From: Thiomargarita sp.
Lineage (GTDB): Bacteria; Pseudomonadota; Gammaproteobacteria; Beggiatoales; Beggiatoaceae
Reading direction: 5' to 3'
Assembly (NCBI GenBank): GCA_030635005.1
Contig: DAOVZS010000010.1
Location: 1 to 22,410 of the forward strand
Length of the DNA: 22,410 nt
The position numbers and the translations under genes were made by a program. This document shows, piece after piece, positions 1 through 6,811 of this stretch (the first letter of the stretch is position 1; the number at the start of each line of letters is the position of its first letter). The notes under the pieces were generated by a model. That model was not told where the DNA came from. It saw only the letters and a list, made by a program, of their open reading frames with translations, and did no database searches.

Positions 1-273
1 AGGATTTAATCCAAATATTGCATAGTCTAAAGCATGTGAAAGCCATGTAAGCGGATGCCAATATGACTTAGAAACAGATATAAACATCCATTGGATATTT
101 TCCCAAGTGAAATCTTTTATATGGTCATTATTAACTACCAATATTCCAGTATCCCACGTAGTAATAAAACCATTATTTAAGGCTTCTGAATAGGCGACAA
201 ACACTGCTGATAACACAAGCAAAATAATAATGAACGCCTTAAGTAAAATAGTCCAGTGTGTTAGATTTTTCAT
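1..273 (-). CDS. TMTC-like (GT-C fold) membrane glycosyltransferase, N-terminal fragment
   Basis: An open frame of 91 codons starts at ATG 273 and runs off the left edge, so only the N-terminus is visible. Residues about 8-28 form a hydrophobic membrane segment or signal anchor. The following loop contains ENIQWMF and then WHPLTWLSHALDYAIFGLNP, a signature I recognise from bacterial multi-membrane TPR glycosyltransferases related to eukaryotic TMTC proteins (O-mannosyl transfer from a lipid-linked sugar). The family usually has an Asp-Asp pair in the first periplasmic loop just after NGF; here the place reads NGFITTWDTGILVV with a single Asp. The gene starts 6 bases after the stop of the receiver gene upstream, so translation is probably coupled. 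Family assignment is fairly firm. The sugar donor and acceptor are unknown, and the TPR part would lie outside the window. Confidence 0.75.
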   Translation of the reverse strand, partial: MKNLTHWTILLKAFIIILLVLSAVFVAYSEALNNGFITTWDTGILVVNNDHIKDFTWENIQWMFISVSKSYWHPLTWLSHALDYAIFGLNP

Positions 274-284
274 ATCTTGTTAAA
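273..284. repeat. Direct repeat, copy 1, at the end of the last receiver gene
   Basis: The 12-mer TATCTTGTTAAA (minus strand TTTAACAAGATA) covers the stop codon of the receiver gene 280-735. The identical 12-mer occurs at 783-794 over the stop of the receiver gene upstream, exactly 510 bases away. In this copy the next minus-strand bases make the ATG of the glycosyltransferase; in the other copy the equivalent triplet is AGG. Confidence 0.6.
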
Positions 285-735
285 AAAAACCAACATGTGT
301 CCCAGCATTTTCTGTGGATTGTGGTTTATCTACTTTGGTTTTTTGTTGGGTTAAAAAGCGCACATAAAGTGTTAGCTTACTGATTAATTGATTAGCTTCA
401 ATTGGTTTTAGAAGATAGTCCACCGCTCCAAGTTCATGAGCTTTTGTCCGAAATTGGGCATAATTTTCATAGAATAGCATGAAAATCATGGGAATATGAC
501 GAAATTGTGAACGCGATTGGAAAATTTTTGCAGTGTCATAAGCATTCATGTGGGACATTTGCGTTTCAATAATAATCAAATCCACAGATTGTTTCATCAT
601 GGTGGTTAAAGCGGTAAGAGCAGAATCTGCCTCATAAAGCTCAATATTATCAAAATCATTTTTAATCAGATGAGATAAATGTTGTCTATTATTTTTATTA
701 TCATCAATAATTAGTAAATTAATAGAAACTGACAT
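280..735 (-). CDS. Stand-alone pseudo-receiver (REC) protein with Glu at the phosphosite
   Basis: This 151-residue protein is a single CheY-like receiver fold with a short polar tail. The acidic pair D11-D12 (LIIDDN) and the conserved Lys K110 (DYLLKP) are present. The phospho-acceptor position, which in the three sister proteins reads LDIQMPQMDG or similar, is IIIETQMSHM here, with E57 replacing Asp (codon GAA at 567-565). The conserved Thr of strand 4 is L87. Both changes argue that it cannot be phosphorylated normally; a Glu at this place can mimic the phosphorylated state, which is inference. It lacks the C-terminal DHp-like segment of its sisters. An AGGA about 9 bases upstream supports ATG 735. 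It lies 54 bases after the previous receiver gene and 6 bases before the glycosyltransferase, in the same transcript direction. Confidence 0.85.
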   Translation of the reverse strand: MSVSINLLIIDDNKNNRQHLSHLIKNDFDNIELYEADSALTALTTMMKQSVDLIIIETQMSHMNAYDTAKIFQSRSQFRHIPMIFMLFYENYAQFRTKAHELGAVDYLLKPIEANQLISKLTLYVRFLTQQKTKVDKPQSTENAGTHVGFF

Positions 736-782
736 GGTTACAGGTTCCTGTTAGCATCATTGTATGGTGAGAAATTCCCACC

Positions 783-794
783 TATCTTGTTAAA
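783..794. repeat. Direct repeat, copy 2, at the end of the second receiver gene
   Basis: Same 12-mer as 273-284, here spanning the stop codon of receiver gene 790-1470. Together the two copies suggest that the two adjacent receiver genes arose by tandem duplication that included the stop region. Confidence 0.6.
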
Positions 795-1470
795 GTGCCG
801 CATTACACTTTTTACTCAAATTTAACATTTTTTTGAGTTCGTCATCAATTTTATTCAGTTCTGACATCCCTTTTGTATAAGCAAGATTAAGGGTTATTTT
901 TTTGAGTGCTTCTTTGTAACCAATAATGGTATTCAAAGAAATCGATAATTCTTGACTGATTTCTTGCAAGTGTTTGCGATCAATCATCTCTTGTTGGAGA
1001 GATTTGTCTTGCAAATCAGCGATTTGTTCATCTACCTTTTGTTCAATCGCTTCTTCTTCTCGATTATGTAGATGTTGTTGTTGGATAAAACGTAAATAAA
1101 AACTTATTTTTTCTGTTAATTTCAAAGGCTGAATCGGTTTGATGAGATAATCAACCGCCCCCACATCATAACCCCTATTTTTAAAATCATCAGATTTATA
1201 AACCGCTGTTAAAAAAACAATTGGAATATGTTTTGTTTTAGAACGTGATTGAATCATTTTTGCCGTTTCAAAACCATCCATTTGAGGCATTTGTATATCA
1301 AGAATGATTAAATCTACAATTTTTTTGGTTAAGTAACTTAAGGCATTGATTCCAGAATTTGCTTCTATGACTTGAATATTATCAAAGTACTTTTGCAACA
1401 TACTACGTAAAACGAGTAGATTTGTATCATCATCATCAACAATCAGTATTTTAAGTGGGGTATCCGACAT
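790..1470 (-). CDS. Receiver protein with C-terminal pseudo-HisKA (DHp-like) segment
   Basis: Using ATG 1470 the product has 226 residues. This start has an AGGA 8 bases upstream and matches the sister proteins; an in-frame ATG at 1506 would add 12 unlikely residues. Residues 1-128 are an intact receiver: acidic cluster D12-D15, phospho-acceptor D58 (LDIQMPQMDG), T88 and K111. A charged helix (about 133-165) leads to residues 168-222, whose core QELSISLNTIIGYKEALKK aligns with the H-box of histidine kinases (HELRTPLNxIIGYxE). Q173 sits where the phosphorylated His belongs. There is no ATPase domain. It is probably a phospho-regulated dimerisation or docking protein rather than a transcription factor, since no DNA-binding domain is present. 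Partners are likely the nearby kinase or sister receivers (inference). Confidence 0.85.
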   Translation of the reverse strand: MSDTPLKILIVDDDDTNLLVLRSMLQKYFDNIQVIEANSGINALSYLTKKIVDLIILDIQMPQMDGFETAKMIQSRSKTKHIPIVFLTAVYKSDDFKNRGYDVGAVDYLIKPIQPLKLTEKISFYLRFIQQQHLHNREEEAIEQKVDEQIADLQDKSLQQEMIDRKHLQEISQELSISLNTIIGYKEALKKITLNLAYTKGMSELNKIDDELKKMLNLSKKCNAAL

Positions 1471-1476
1471 ATTATT

Positions 1477-1482
1477 AATCCT
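1477..1482 (-). promoter_or_regulatory. Ribosome binding site deciding the start of the receiver gene at 1470
   Basis: Minus-strand AGGATT lies 8 bases (from AGGA) ahead of ATG 1470. The sister gene at 2208 is preceded by the near-identical AGGATTAATA. The shared leader favours ATG 1470 over the in-frame ATG at 1506. Confidence 0.7.
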
Positions 1483-1527
1483 GTATTTTGATGGTGGATT
1501 GGGCAAGAAATATTGCCCTTTGATAAT

Positions 1528-2208
1528 TTAAGATTCACATTTTTTAACCAATGCTAACAATTGTTTACTTTCCCAAGACATTTTGTAAATATCTGGAAGA
1601 CAGTCTTTATAATCTAATTCGATCGCCCCTTTCCGAAAAGCCTCATTATATTCAATAAGTGCTTTGAGCGAGTGTTGCAATTTCTGGCTAATGTCTGTTA
1701 TAAGCTTGTGATCAAGTGATCCTTGTTTTTTAGAGTCTTGGGAAAGTGCGGTGACACGTTTTTGAACTTTTTCTACAATGACTTCTTCTTCTATCACTTG
1801 CTTATTATCTTGGTGTATAAATCTAAAATACGTCTTTAGTTTGTTAACAAGTTTCATAGGTTCAATGGGTTTTGTGAGATAGTCTACTGCCCCGACTTCA
1901 AAACCTTTTTTCTGAAATTTTTCAGATTTATACGCTGCTGTTAAAAAGACAATTGGAATATGTTTTGTCTTGGAACGTGTTTGAATAATTTTAGCCGTTT
2001 CAAATCCATCCATTTGGGGCATTTGTATATCAAGCAGAATAAAATCGACACTTTTTCGCATCAAAAGACTTAATGCAATGATTCCAGATTCTGCTTCAAT
2101 CACCTTAACATCATCAAAGTATTCTTCAATCAATGCATTCAAACTAAGTAAGTTATTTTTATTGTCATCAACAATAAGTATTTCAATCTTCTTGTCAACT
2201 TGTGACAT
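1528..2208 (-). CDS. Receiver protein with C-terminal pseudo-HisKA (DHp-like) segment
   Basis: This 226-residue paralogue of the neighbouring receivers has an intact N-terminal receiver: D14-D15, phospho-acceptor D60 (LDIQMPQMDG), T90 and K113. A charged linker with the run VIEEEVIVEKVQKRV (about 138-152) probably forms a helix. Residues 171-223 read ISQKLQHSLKALIEYNEAF and onward, in register with the DHp domain of the hybrid kinase upstream, including the downstream QLLALVKK against its DLLTLINE. Q175 occupies the phospho-His position; the nearby H179 is four residues out of register. No output or DNA-binding domain is present. An AGAGGA lies 9 bases before ATG 2208. The gene follows the kinase by 64 bases with a hairpin between them. 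Confidence 0.85.
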   Translation of the reverse strand: MSQVDKKIEILIVDDNKNNLLSLNALIEEYFDDVKVIEAESGIIALSLLMRKSVDFILLDIQMPQMDGFETAKIIQTRSKTKHIPIVFLTAAYKSEKFQKKGFEVGAVDYLTKPIEPMKLVNKLKTYFRFIHQDNKQVIEEEVIVEKVQKRVTALSQDSKKQGSLDHKLITDISQKLQHSLKALIEYNEAFRKGAIELDYKDCLPDIYKMSWESKQLLALVKKCES

Positions 2209-2238
2209 TTGTATTAATCCTCTGAACTTTTTTAATGC

Positions 2239-2259
2239 TTCTCCCTCTTTGAGGGAGAA
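2239..2259 (-). other. Intercistronic hairpin between the kinase and the downstream receivers
   Basis: A perfect 9-bp stem (arms TTCTCCCTC and GAGGGAGAA) closes a 3-base loop, between the kinase stop and the next receiver gene. On neither strand is the stem followed by a T-run, so it is not a classical intrinsic terminator. A role in mRNA processing or in setting kinase-to-receiver expression ratio is possible but inferred. Confidence 0.5.
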
Positions 2260-2272
2260 ATCGATTTAACAA

Positions 2273-5200
2273 TTACCGATATAACCAAACTCTAAGCATA
2301 GAAAACAACTTTTCAACTTCTAACGGTTTTGCTAAATAGTCATTAGCACCCGCTTCGATACATTTGGCTTTATCACCCTTCATAGCTTTAGCGGTGAGTG
2401 CCAAAATGGGAAGTTCACGATGACGAGGATTTTCTCTGATTTTCCCTATTGCCTCATATCCATCCATCTCAGGCATCATAATATCCATTAAAACTACAGC
2501 AACATCAGGATTATCTTCTAAAAACTCTAAGGCTTCTTTACCATTATTAGCGACAACAACTTCCATCTCCTTTTCTTCTAATACGGTCATCAAAGCAAAG
2601 GTATTACGAATATCATCATCTGCCAACAAGACTTTCTTACCTTTCAAGATAGCCTCTTTATCATGCACTACCCGCAACATTTTCTGTTTAGCTTCAGGTA
2701 AATCAGCTTCTACTTGATGGAGAAATAAAGTCGCCTCATCTAATAAGCGTTCAGGAGATTTTACCGTCTTCACAGCAATATTGACTGACACTTGTTGTAA
2801 AATAGCTTGCTCGGCTTCGTTTAAATCACGTTCTGACTGGAGAATGACTGGAATTTTAGCCAGATTTTCATCTGCGTATAATTCTTTCAAGAGTTGAACG
2901 CCCGTAGCGTTTTCTACCTCAACATCAATAACGAGACATTCATATTTATCACTTTTCAAGTGTTTTAAGGCGTCTGCCTTTGTAGAAGCGAGCGTGGTTT
3001 TAATATCATCACCGCCCACTAACGCTTGAATTTTCTGTTGATGTTCGTCGTTATCCACAAGTATGACAACATTTTTGACACTATCATCAATAAACCGTCC
3101 AATATCTTTAAAAGCATCTCCCAGCTGTTCCACATTAACAGGTTTACGTAAATAACCGATAGCCCCCATTTTTTTCGCATCCATACTATGATCATGTCCT
3201 GACATAAAGTGAACAGGAATATGGCGCGTTTCTGGGTTATCTTTAAGTCTTTCCATGACCGTCCAACCATCTAGTTGGGGTAAGCCAATATCTAAGAAAA
3301 TAGCATTGGGCTTATATTTTTCAGCCATTTCCAAACCAACTTGACCATCTTCGGCAATCAAATATTTAAATTGCTTTTCTTGGGCTAACTCAGTCACCAC
3401 TTTTGAAAAAGTACGATCATCCTCAATAATTAAGAGGGTACGATCATTGGGACTTAAATTATCCCGATCGTCTTCAACAGGTGTGCTATGTGTTTTAGCC
3501 ACTGGCATAGCTGCTCTTACGGGACTGGCTGAGTGTGAAGTCCCACCTGATTGGCGACGATCTGAACCACTACTCGCTTCTTCATCATCACGTCGTTCAC
3601 CGCTAGTACGTCTTTCAAGTCTTTCAGGTAAATAGAGTGTAAATGTACTTCCCTTACCCTCTTCACTGCGCAAGAACAAATCGCCACCTAATACACGAGA
3701 TAATTGACGAGAAATGGATAATCCTAATCCTGTTCCACCGTAACGTCTATTAGTACTGCCGTCTGCTTGCTGGAAGGCTTCAAATATTGTTTGAAGTTTA
3801 TCAGCTGGAATACCAATACCACTATCGGTTACATGTATCGCAATCGTTTTATCGAGATCCAAATTAGTGAGGGTAAGATTATCTGTATTATCAGGACGTG
3901 TGATGCTTACCGTAATGCCACCATCATGGGTAAATTTGAAGGCATTAGATAACAAGTTGTTAATGATTTGACTCACCCGTTGTCCATCTGTATGTATCAG
4001 ATCAGGTAAATTGTCAGTCATTGTGACTTCAAAAGTTAAGCTGCGATCTTCAGCGACATGTCGGAATTTTTGTTCTAAGGTGAGTGCCATTTCAGGCAGT
4101 GGGACATCTTCTAATTGAACCTCTATTTTACCTGCTTCTACTTTAGAAAGATCAAGAATCTCATTAATGAGTGTGAGTAAATCATTACCTGCACTATGAA
4201 TCGTTTTAGCATATTCAACTTGTTTATCACTTAAGTTGCCCGCTTTATTTTTACCTAAGAGTTGTGCGAGAATGAGTAGGCTATTTAACGGTGTGCGTAA
4301 TTCATGACTCATGTTAGCCAGAAATTCAGATTTGTACTTACTTGCTAATTCTAACTCACTCGCTTTGATTTCAATGGCGGCTTTCGCTTTTTCCATTTCA
4401 ACTTGCGATTCTTCTAAGGCACTATTTTTTCTGCTGACTTCAATTTGTTGCCGTTCTAATTCTTTAGTGCGTTCTTCTAATTCCTCATTAATTTGTCGCA
4501 GTTCTTCTTGTTGCGATTGTAATTCTTCAGATTGGCTTTGTAACTCTTCAGATTGGCTTTGCAGCTCTTCATTGGAGCTTTGAAGATCTTCCTGTTTCTT
4601 TTGTAGAATACCCTGTTGTGCTTGCAGTTCACCCGCTTGTTCTTGGGTTTGTTCTAATAGAACGACTGTTTTAGCACGTGATTCCGCGGTGTTAATAGCG
4701 ATACCCACATTCAGCATAATCTGTTGCAAAAACTCTTCCTGCAATTCTGTCAGGATCTTAGAACAGCCAATTTCAATCACACCTTTCAACTCATCTTCGA
4801 ACATGAAGGGCAAGAGAATAACTTGATGTGGCACACTAATACTCAAACCCGATTGCGTAATATGAACATATTCTTCGGGTGTATGAAGACGTATAAATGT
4901 TTTTTTCTCCAGCATGACTTGTCCCACTAAGCCTTCACCCACTTTAAAGCTATGTTGTACTTTTTTAGTATCCGTATAGGCATAACTGGCAATCATATCT
5001 ACAGTGGACTCATCATCCTGAAGTAAATAAAACAGCCCTACTTGTGCGTCGACATAAGTGGTTAAGAAAGAGATAATCTTTTTGGACAGTATCGTGACAT
5101 CCTGTTCACCACTCATGAGATCAGCGATTTTAGATTGCCCTGTTTTTAACCAATCCTGTCGTGCATTTTCTTTTGTAGCATTTAATAGCTTTAGAGAGGC

Positions 5201-6727
5201 AGATTCTAAAGAGGTCTTAATCTCTACAAAATCTCCTTGGTAGGTTGCGGCTGCTTTAACATTCTTCCCAGTGGCTAAGCCTACTGAAATATTCACAATA
5301 TCATGAACAACATTGGATTGATTAGATAAGGCTGTTTCTAAGGCTGTTTTAATTTCGACGAGATCGCCTTGATAATCAAATTGTGGTTTTACCTGTAAAT
5401 TACCTTCGGCTAATCCCCGAGAAATAAGCACAATATCTTCAATGACATTTTGTAAATTGACAACCATTTTTCCTAAAGCTTGGCTCATTAAACCAATTTC
5501 ATCTGTTCTTTTGACAGTGACAGTAAGTTTTGTATTACCTTCGGATAATTGATGTGCAATATTAGTCATGCGTCGTATGGGGTTTGCAATACTCGCACTG
5601 AAAAAGACTGCAATGATGATCACAAGCACCACACCTATTGCGATAATGAATAGCATCCATTCTAAAATATTGTAGGCACTTGCTAAGGCTTCATTCGTAT
5701 CTATTTTTGCAATTAAGGCCCACTTGACACCCGCAAGATCAAGGGGAGTGTAAGTAACGAGACTCAGCTGCTGTCTATAATCAGGTATTTCTGTGGTACC
5801 CGTTTTGCCTGCTGCTGCTGCTCGGGTAGCTTCGGTGTCTACCTTCATTTTAAATAAGGTTTTTTCGTCAAAAAGCGGAGAATTTGAACGCATTAAAAAA
5901 TCTTGAGTACTGATAAGGATAGTTTCTCCCGTATCACCAAGACCTGACCTTTTATGCATAATACTGTCAATTTGATCAACGGCAACTTGAAAAATCAAAA
6001 TTGCTTCAATTTTATTATCATGAATAATGGGGGAAGCTACAAATGCAGCCGCGCCTTTAGAGGGCTCATAGTATGCAAAATCTTCAAGATAGGTGGCATT
6101 GACATCCGTTTTCGCCATCGCATCTCGAAACACATCTCCTAAATTACTTTTGGCATAGGGACCATCGTTTAAAGATGTGGCAAAATCAATCTCTTTTGCA
6201 ACACTATATATAATATAACCATCGTCTGGTTCTACGAGGAAAATATCATAATAGCCATACGCCTCCATGTAGTCCTTAAACATATCATGATACTGGGCAT
6301 GAGATGCTGTATAAGCACTGTCATCATTCGCTTTTCTGAGGTTAGGTTTACCTAAATACAAAGGGCGATATTGTGCTGCGATCTCTTCTTTACTTAAGCC
6401 TTCTGTTTCTATTCTATCTTCAATACTTTCATGAATGGCATGTGTGGCCGCGATAACAGACGGATTATTAGAAAATACTTTGATATCACCTAAACGCTCA
6501 TTAAAATAATTAGTAATCTGATGTGCCTTAATATCACGTACAGCAATAAGTTTATTAAAAGCCTCTGATTTTAATGCAGTTTTTGCTTTATCATAGCTCA
6601 TCCAACCTAGGGTGAGTAGTGGAATGAGTGAGACTGCAAGGAGCAAAATGATAATTTTACCCCGTAATGATCGAAAGAAACTAAGACTTTTCTCAGTTTT
6701 TGATGAAGAAGACACCGTTGTGCTCAT
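2273..6727 (-). CDS. Hybrid sensor histidine kinase (Cache-type sensor, HAMP, GAF, HisKA, HATPase, three receivers)
   Basis: The protein has 1484 residues. In order: membrane segment 24-44; periplasmic sensor about 45-350, dCache-like by position and length; membrane segment 357-380; HAMP about 380-432; two further HAMP-like repeats (430-470 and 475-515, each with DIV.IS.GLA.G and YQGD.VEIKT); GAF about 540-685; a coiled coil 690-795 with QSQSEEL heptads; HisKA with phospho-His H808 (SHELRTPL); and HATPase with N-box N923-N928, DSGIGI 968-973 and GTGLGL 998-1003. Three receivers have acceptors D1146, D1268 and D1415. The middle one is diverged (VDND instead of a DD pair, KT for KP, and EVENATG where LPD.TG is usual). 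No Hpt domain is visible here, so any His-Asp-His-Asp relay would need an outside Hpt. A strong Shine-Dalgarno sits ahead of ATG 6727. The stimulus is unknown. Confidence 0.93.
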   Translation of the reverse strand: MSTTVSSSSKTEKSLSFFRSLRGKIIILLLAVSLIPLLTLGWMSYDKAKTALKSEAFNKLIAVRDIKAHQITNYFNERLGDIKVFSNNPSVIAATHAIHESIEDRIETEGLSKEEIAAQYRPLYLGKPNLRKANDDSAYTASHAQYHDMFKDYMEAYGYYDIFLVEPDDGYIIYSVAKEIDFATSLNDGPYAKSNLGDVFRDAMAKTDVNATYLEDFAYYEPSKGAAAFVASPIIHDNKIEAILIFQVAVDQIDSIMHKRSGLGDTGETILISTQDFLMRSNSPLFDEKTLFKMKVDTEATRAAAAGKTGTTEIPDYRQQLSLVTYTPLDLAGVKWALIAKIDTNEALASAYNILEWMLFIIAIGVVLVIIIAVFFSASIANPIRRMTNIAHQLSEGNTKLTVTVKRTDEIGLMSQALGKMVVNLQNVIEDIVLISRGLAEGNLQVKPQFDYQGDLVEIKTALETALSNQSNVVHDIVNISVGLATGKNVKAAATYQGDFVEIKTSLESASLKLLNATKENARQDWLKTGQSKIADLMSGEQDVTILSKKIISFLTTYVDAQVGLFYLLQDDESTVDMIASYAYTDTKKVQHSFKVGEGLVGQVMLEKKTFIRLHTPEEYVHITQSGLSISVPHQVILLPFMFEDELKGVIEIGCSKILTELQEEFLQQIMLNVGIAINTAESRAKTVVLLEQTQEQAGELQAQQGILQKKQEDLQSSNEELQSQSEELQSQSEELQSQQEELRQINEELEERTKELERQQIEVSRKNSALEESQVEMEKAKAAIEIKASELELASKYKSEFLANMSHELRTPLNSLLILAQLLGKNKAGNLSDKQVEYAKTIHSAGNDLLTLINEILDLSKVEAGKIEVQLEDVPLPEMALTLEQKFRHVAEDRSLTFEVTMTDNLPDLIHTDGQRVSQIINNLLSNAFKFTHDGGITVSITRPDNTDNLTLTNLDLDKTIAIHVTDSGIGIPADKLQTIFEAFQQADGSTNRRYGGTGLGLSISRQLSRVLGGDLFLRSEEGKGSTFTLYLPERLERRTSGERRDDEEASSGSDRRQSGGTSHSASPVRAAMPVAKTHSTPVEDDRDNLSPNDRTLLIIEDDRTFSKVVTELAQEKQFKYLIAEDGQVGLEMAEKYKPNAIFLDIGLPQLDGWTVMERLKDNPETRHIPVHFMSGHDHSMDAKKMGAIGYLRKPVNVEQLGDAFKDIGRFIDDSVKNVVILVDNDEHQQKIQALVGGDDIKTTLASTKADALKHLKSDKYECLVIDVEVENATGVQLLKELYADENLAKIPVILQSERDLNEAEQAILQQVSVNIAVKTVKSPERLLDEATLFLHQVEADLPEAKQKMLRVVHDKEAILKGKKVLLADDDIRNTFALMTVLEEKEMEVVVANNGKEALEFLEDNPDVAVVLMDIMMPEMDGYEAIGKIRENPRHRELPILALTAKAMKGDKAKCIEAGANDYLAKPLEVEKLFSMLRVWLYR
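4509..4592 (-). repeat. Tandem 21-bp repeats encoding coiled-coil heptads of the kinase
   Basis: About four 21-bp units, of which 4530-4550 and 4551-4571 are nearly identical and the flanking ones diverged, encode the QSQSEEL heptads (about residues 713-741) between the GAF and HisKA domains. Each unit is exactly one heptad times three bases, so copy changes would keep both reading frame and coiled-coil register. Confidence 0.75.
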
Positions 6728-6733
6728 CTATTG

Positions 6734-6740
6734 ACCTCCT
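6734..6740 (-). promoter_or_regulatory. Strong Shine-Dalgarno of the hybrid kinase
   Basis: Minus-strand AGGAGGT ends 6 bases before ATG 6727. It is the most complete Shine-Dalgarno in this operon and fixes the kinase start. Confidence 0.8.
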
Positions 6741-6811
6741 GATTAATTGAAATAAGAAAAAAAATCTGTTTATGTAACAAGGTTTTATTGTCATATACGA
6801 AAATTTTAATT

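Noticed and set aside
280..735. The receiver with E57 considered as a pseudogene
   Set aside because: The frame is intact, with a Shine-Dalgarno and most structural residues kept; only functional residues are changed.
1471..1506. A 12-residue N-terminal extension of the receiver gene ending at 790
   Set aside because: AGGA 8 bases before ATG 1470 and both paralogues' starts support the shorter form.
4311..4583. A 90-residue plus-strand Ser/Cys-rich frame
   Set aside because: It is the antisense of the Glu/Gln-rich coiled coil of the kinase, where repeated codons leave the opposite strand free of stops.
4509..4592. Tandem repeats considered as a CRISPR or satellite array
   Set aside because: The units are contiguous, have no spacers and encode coiled-coil heptads in frame.
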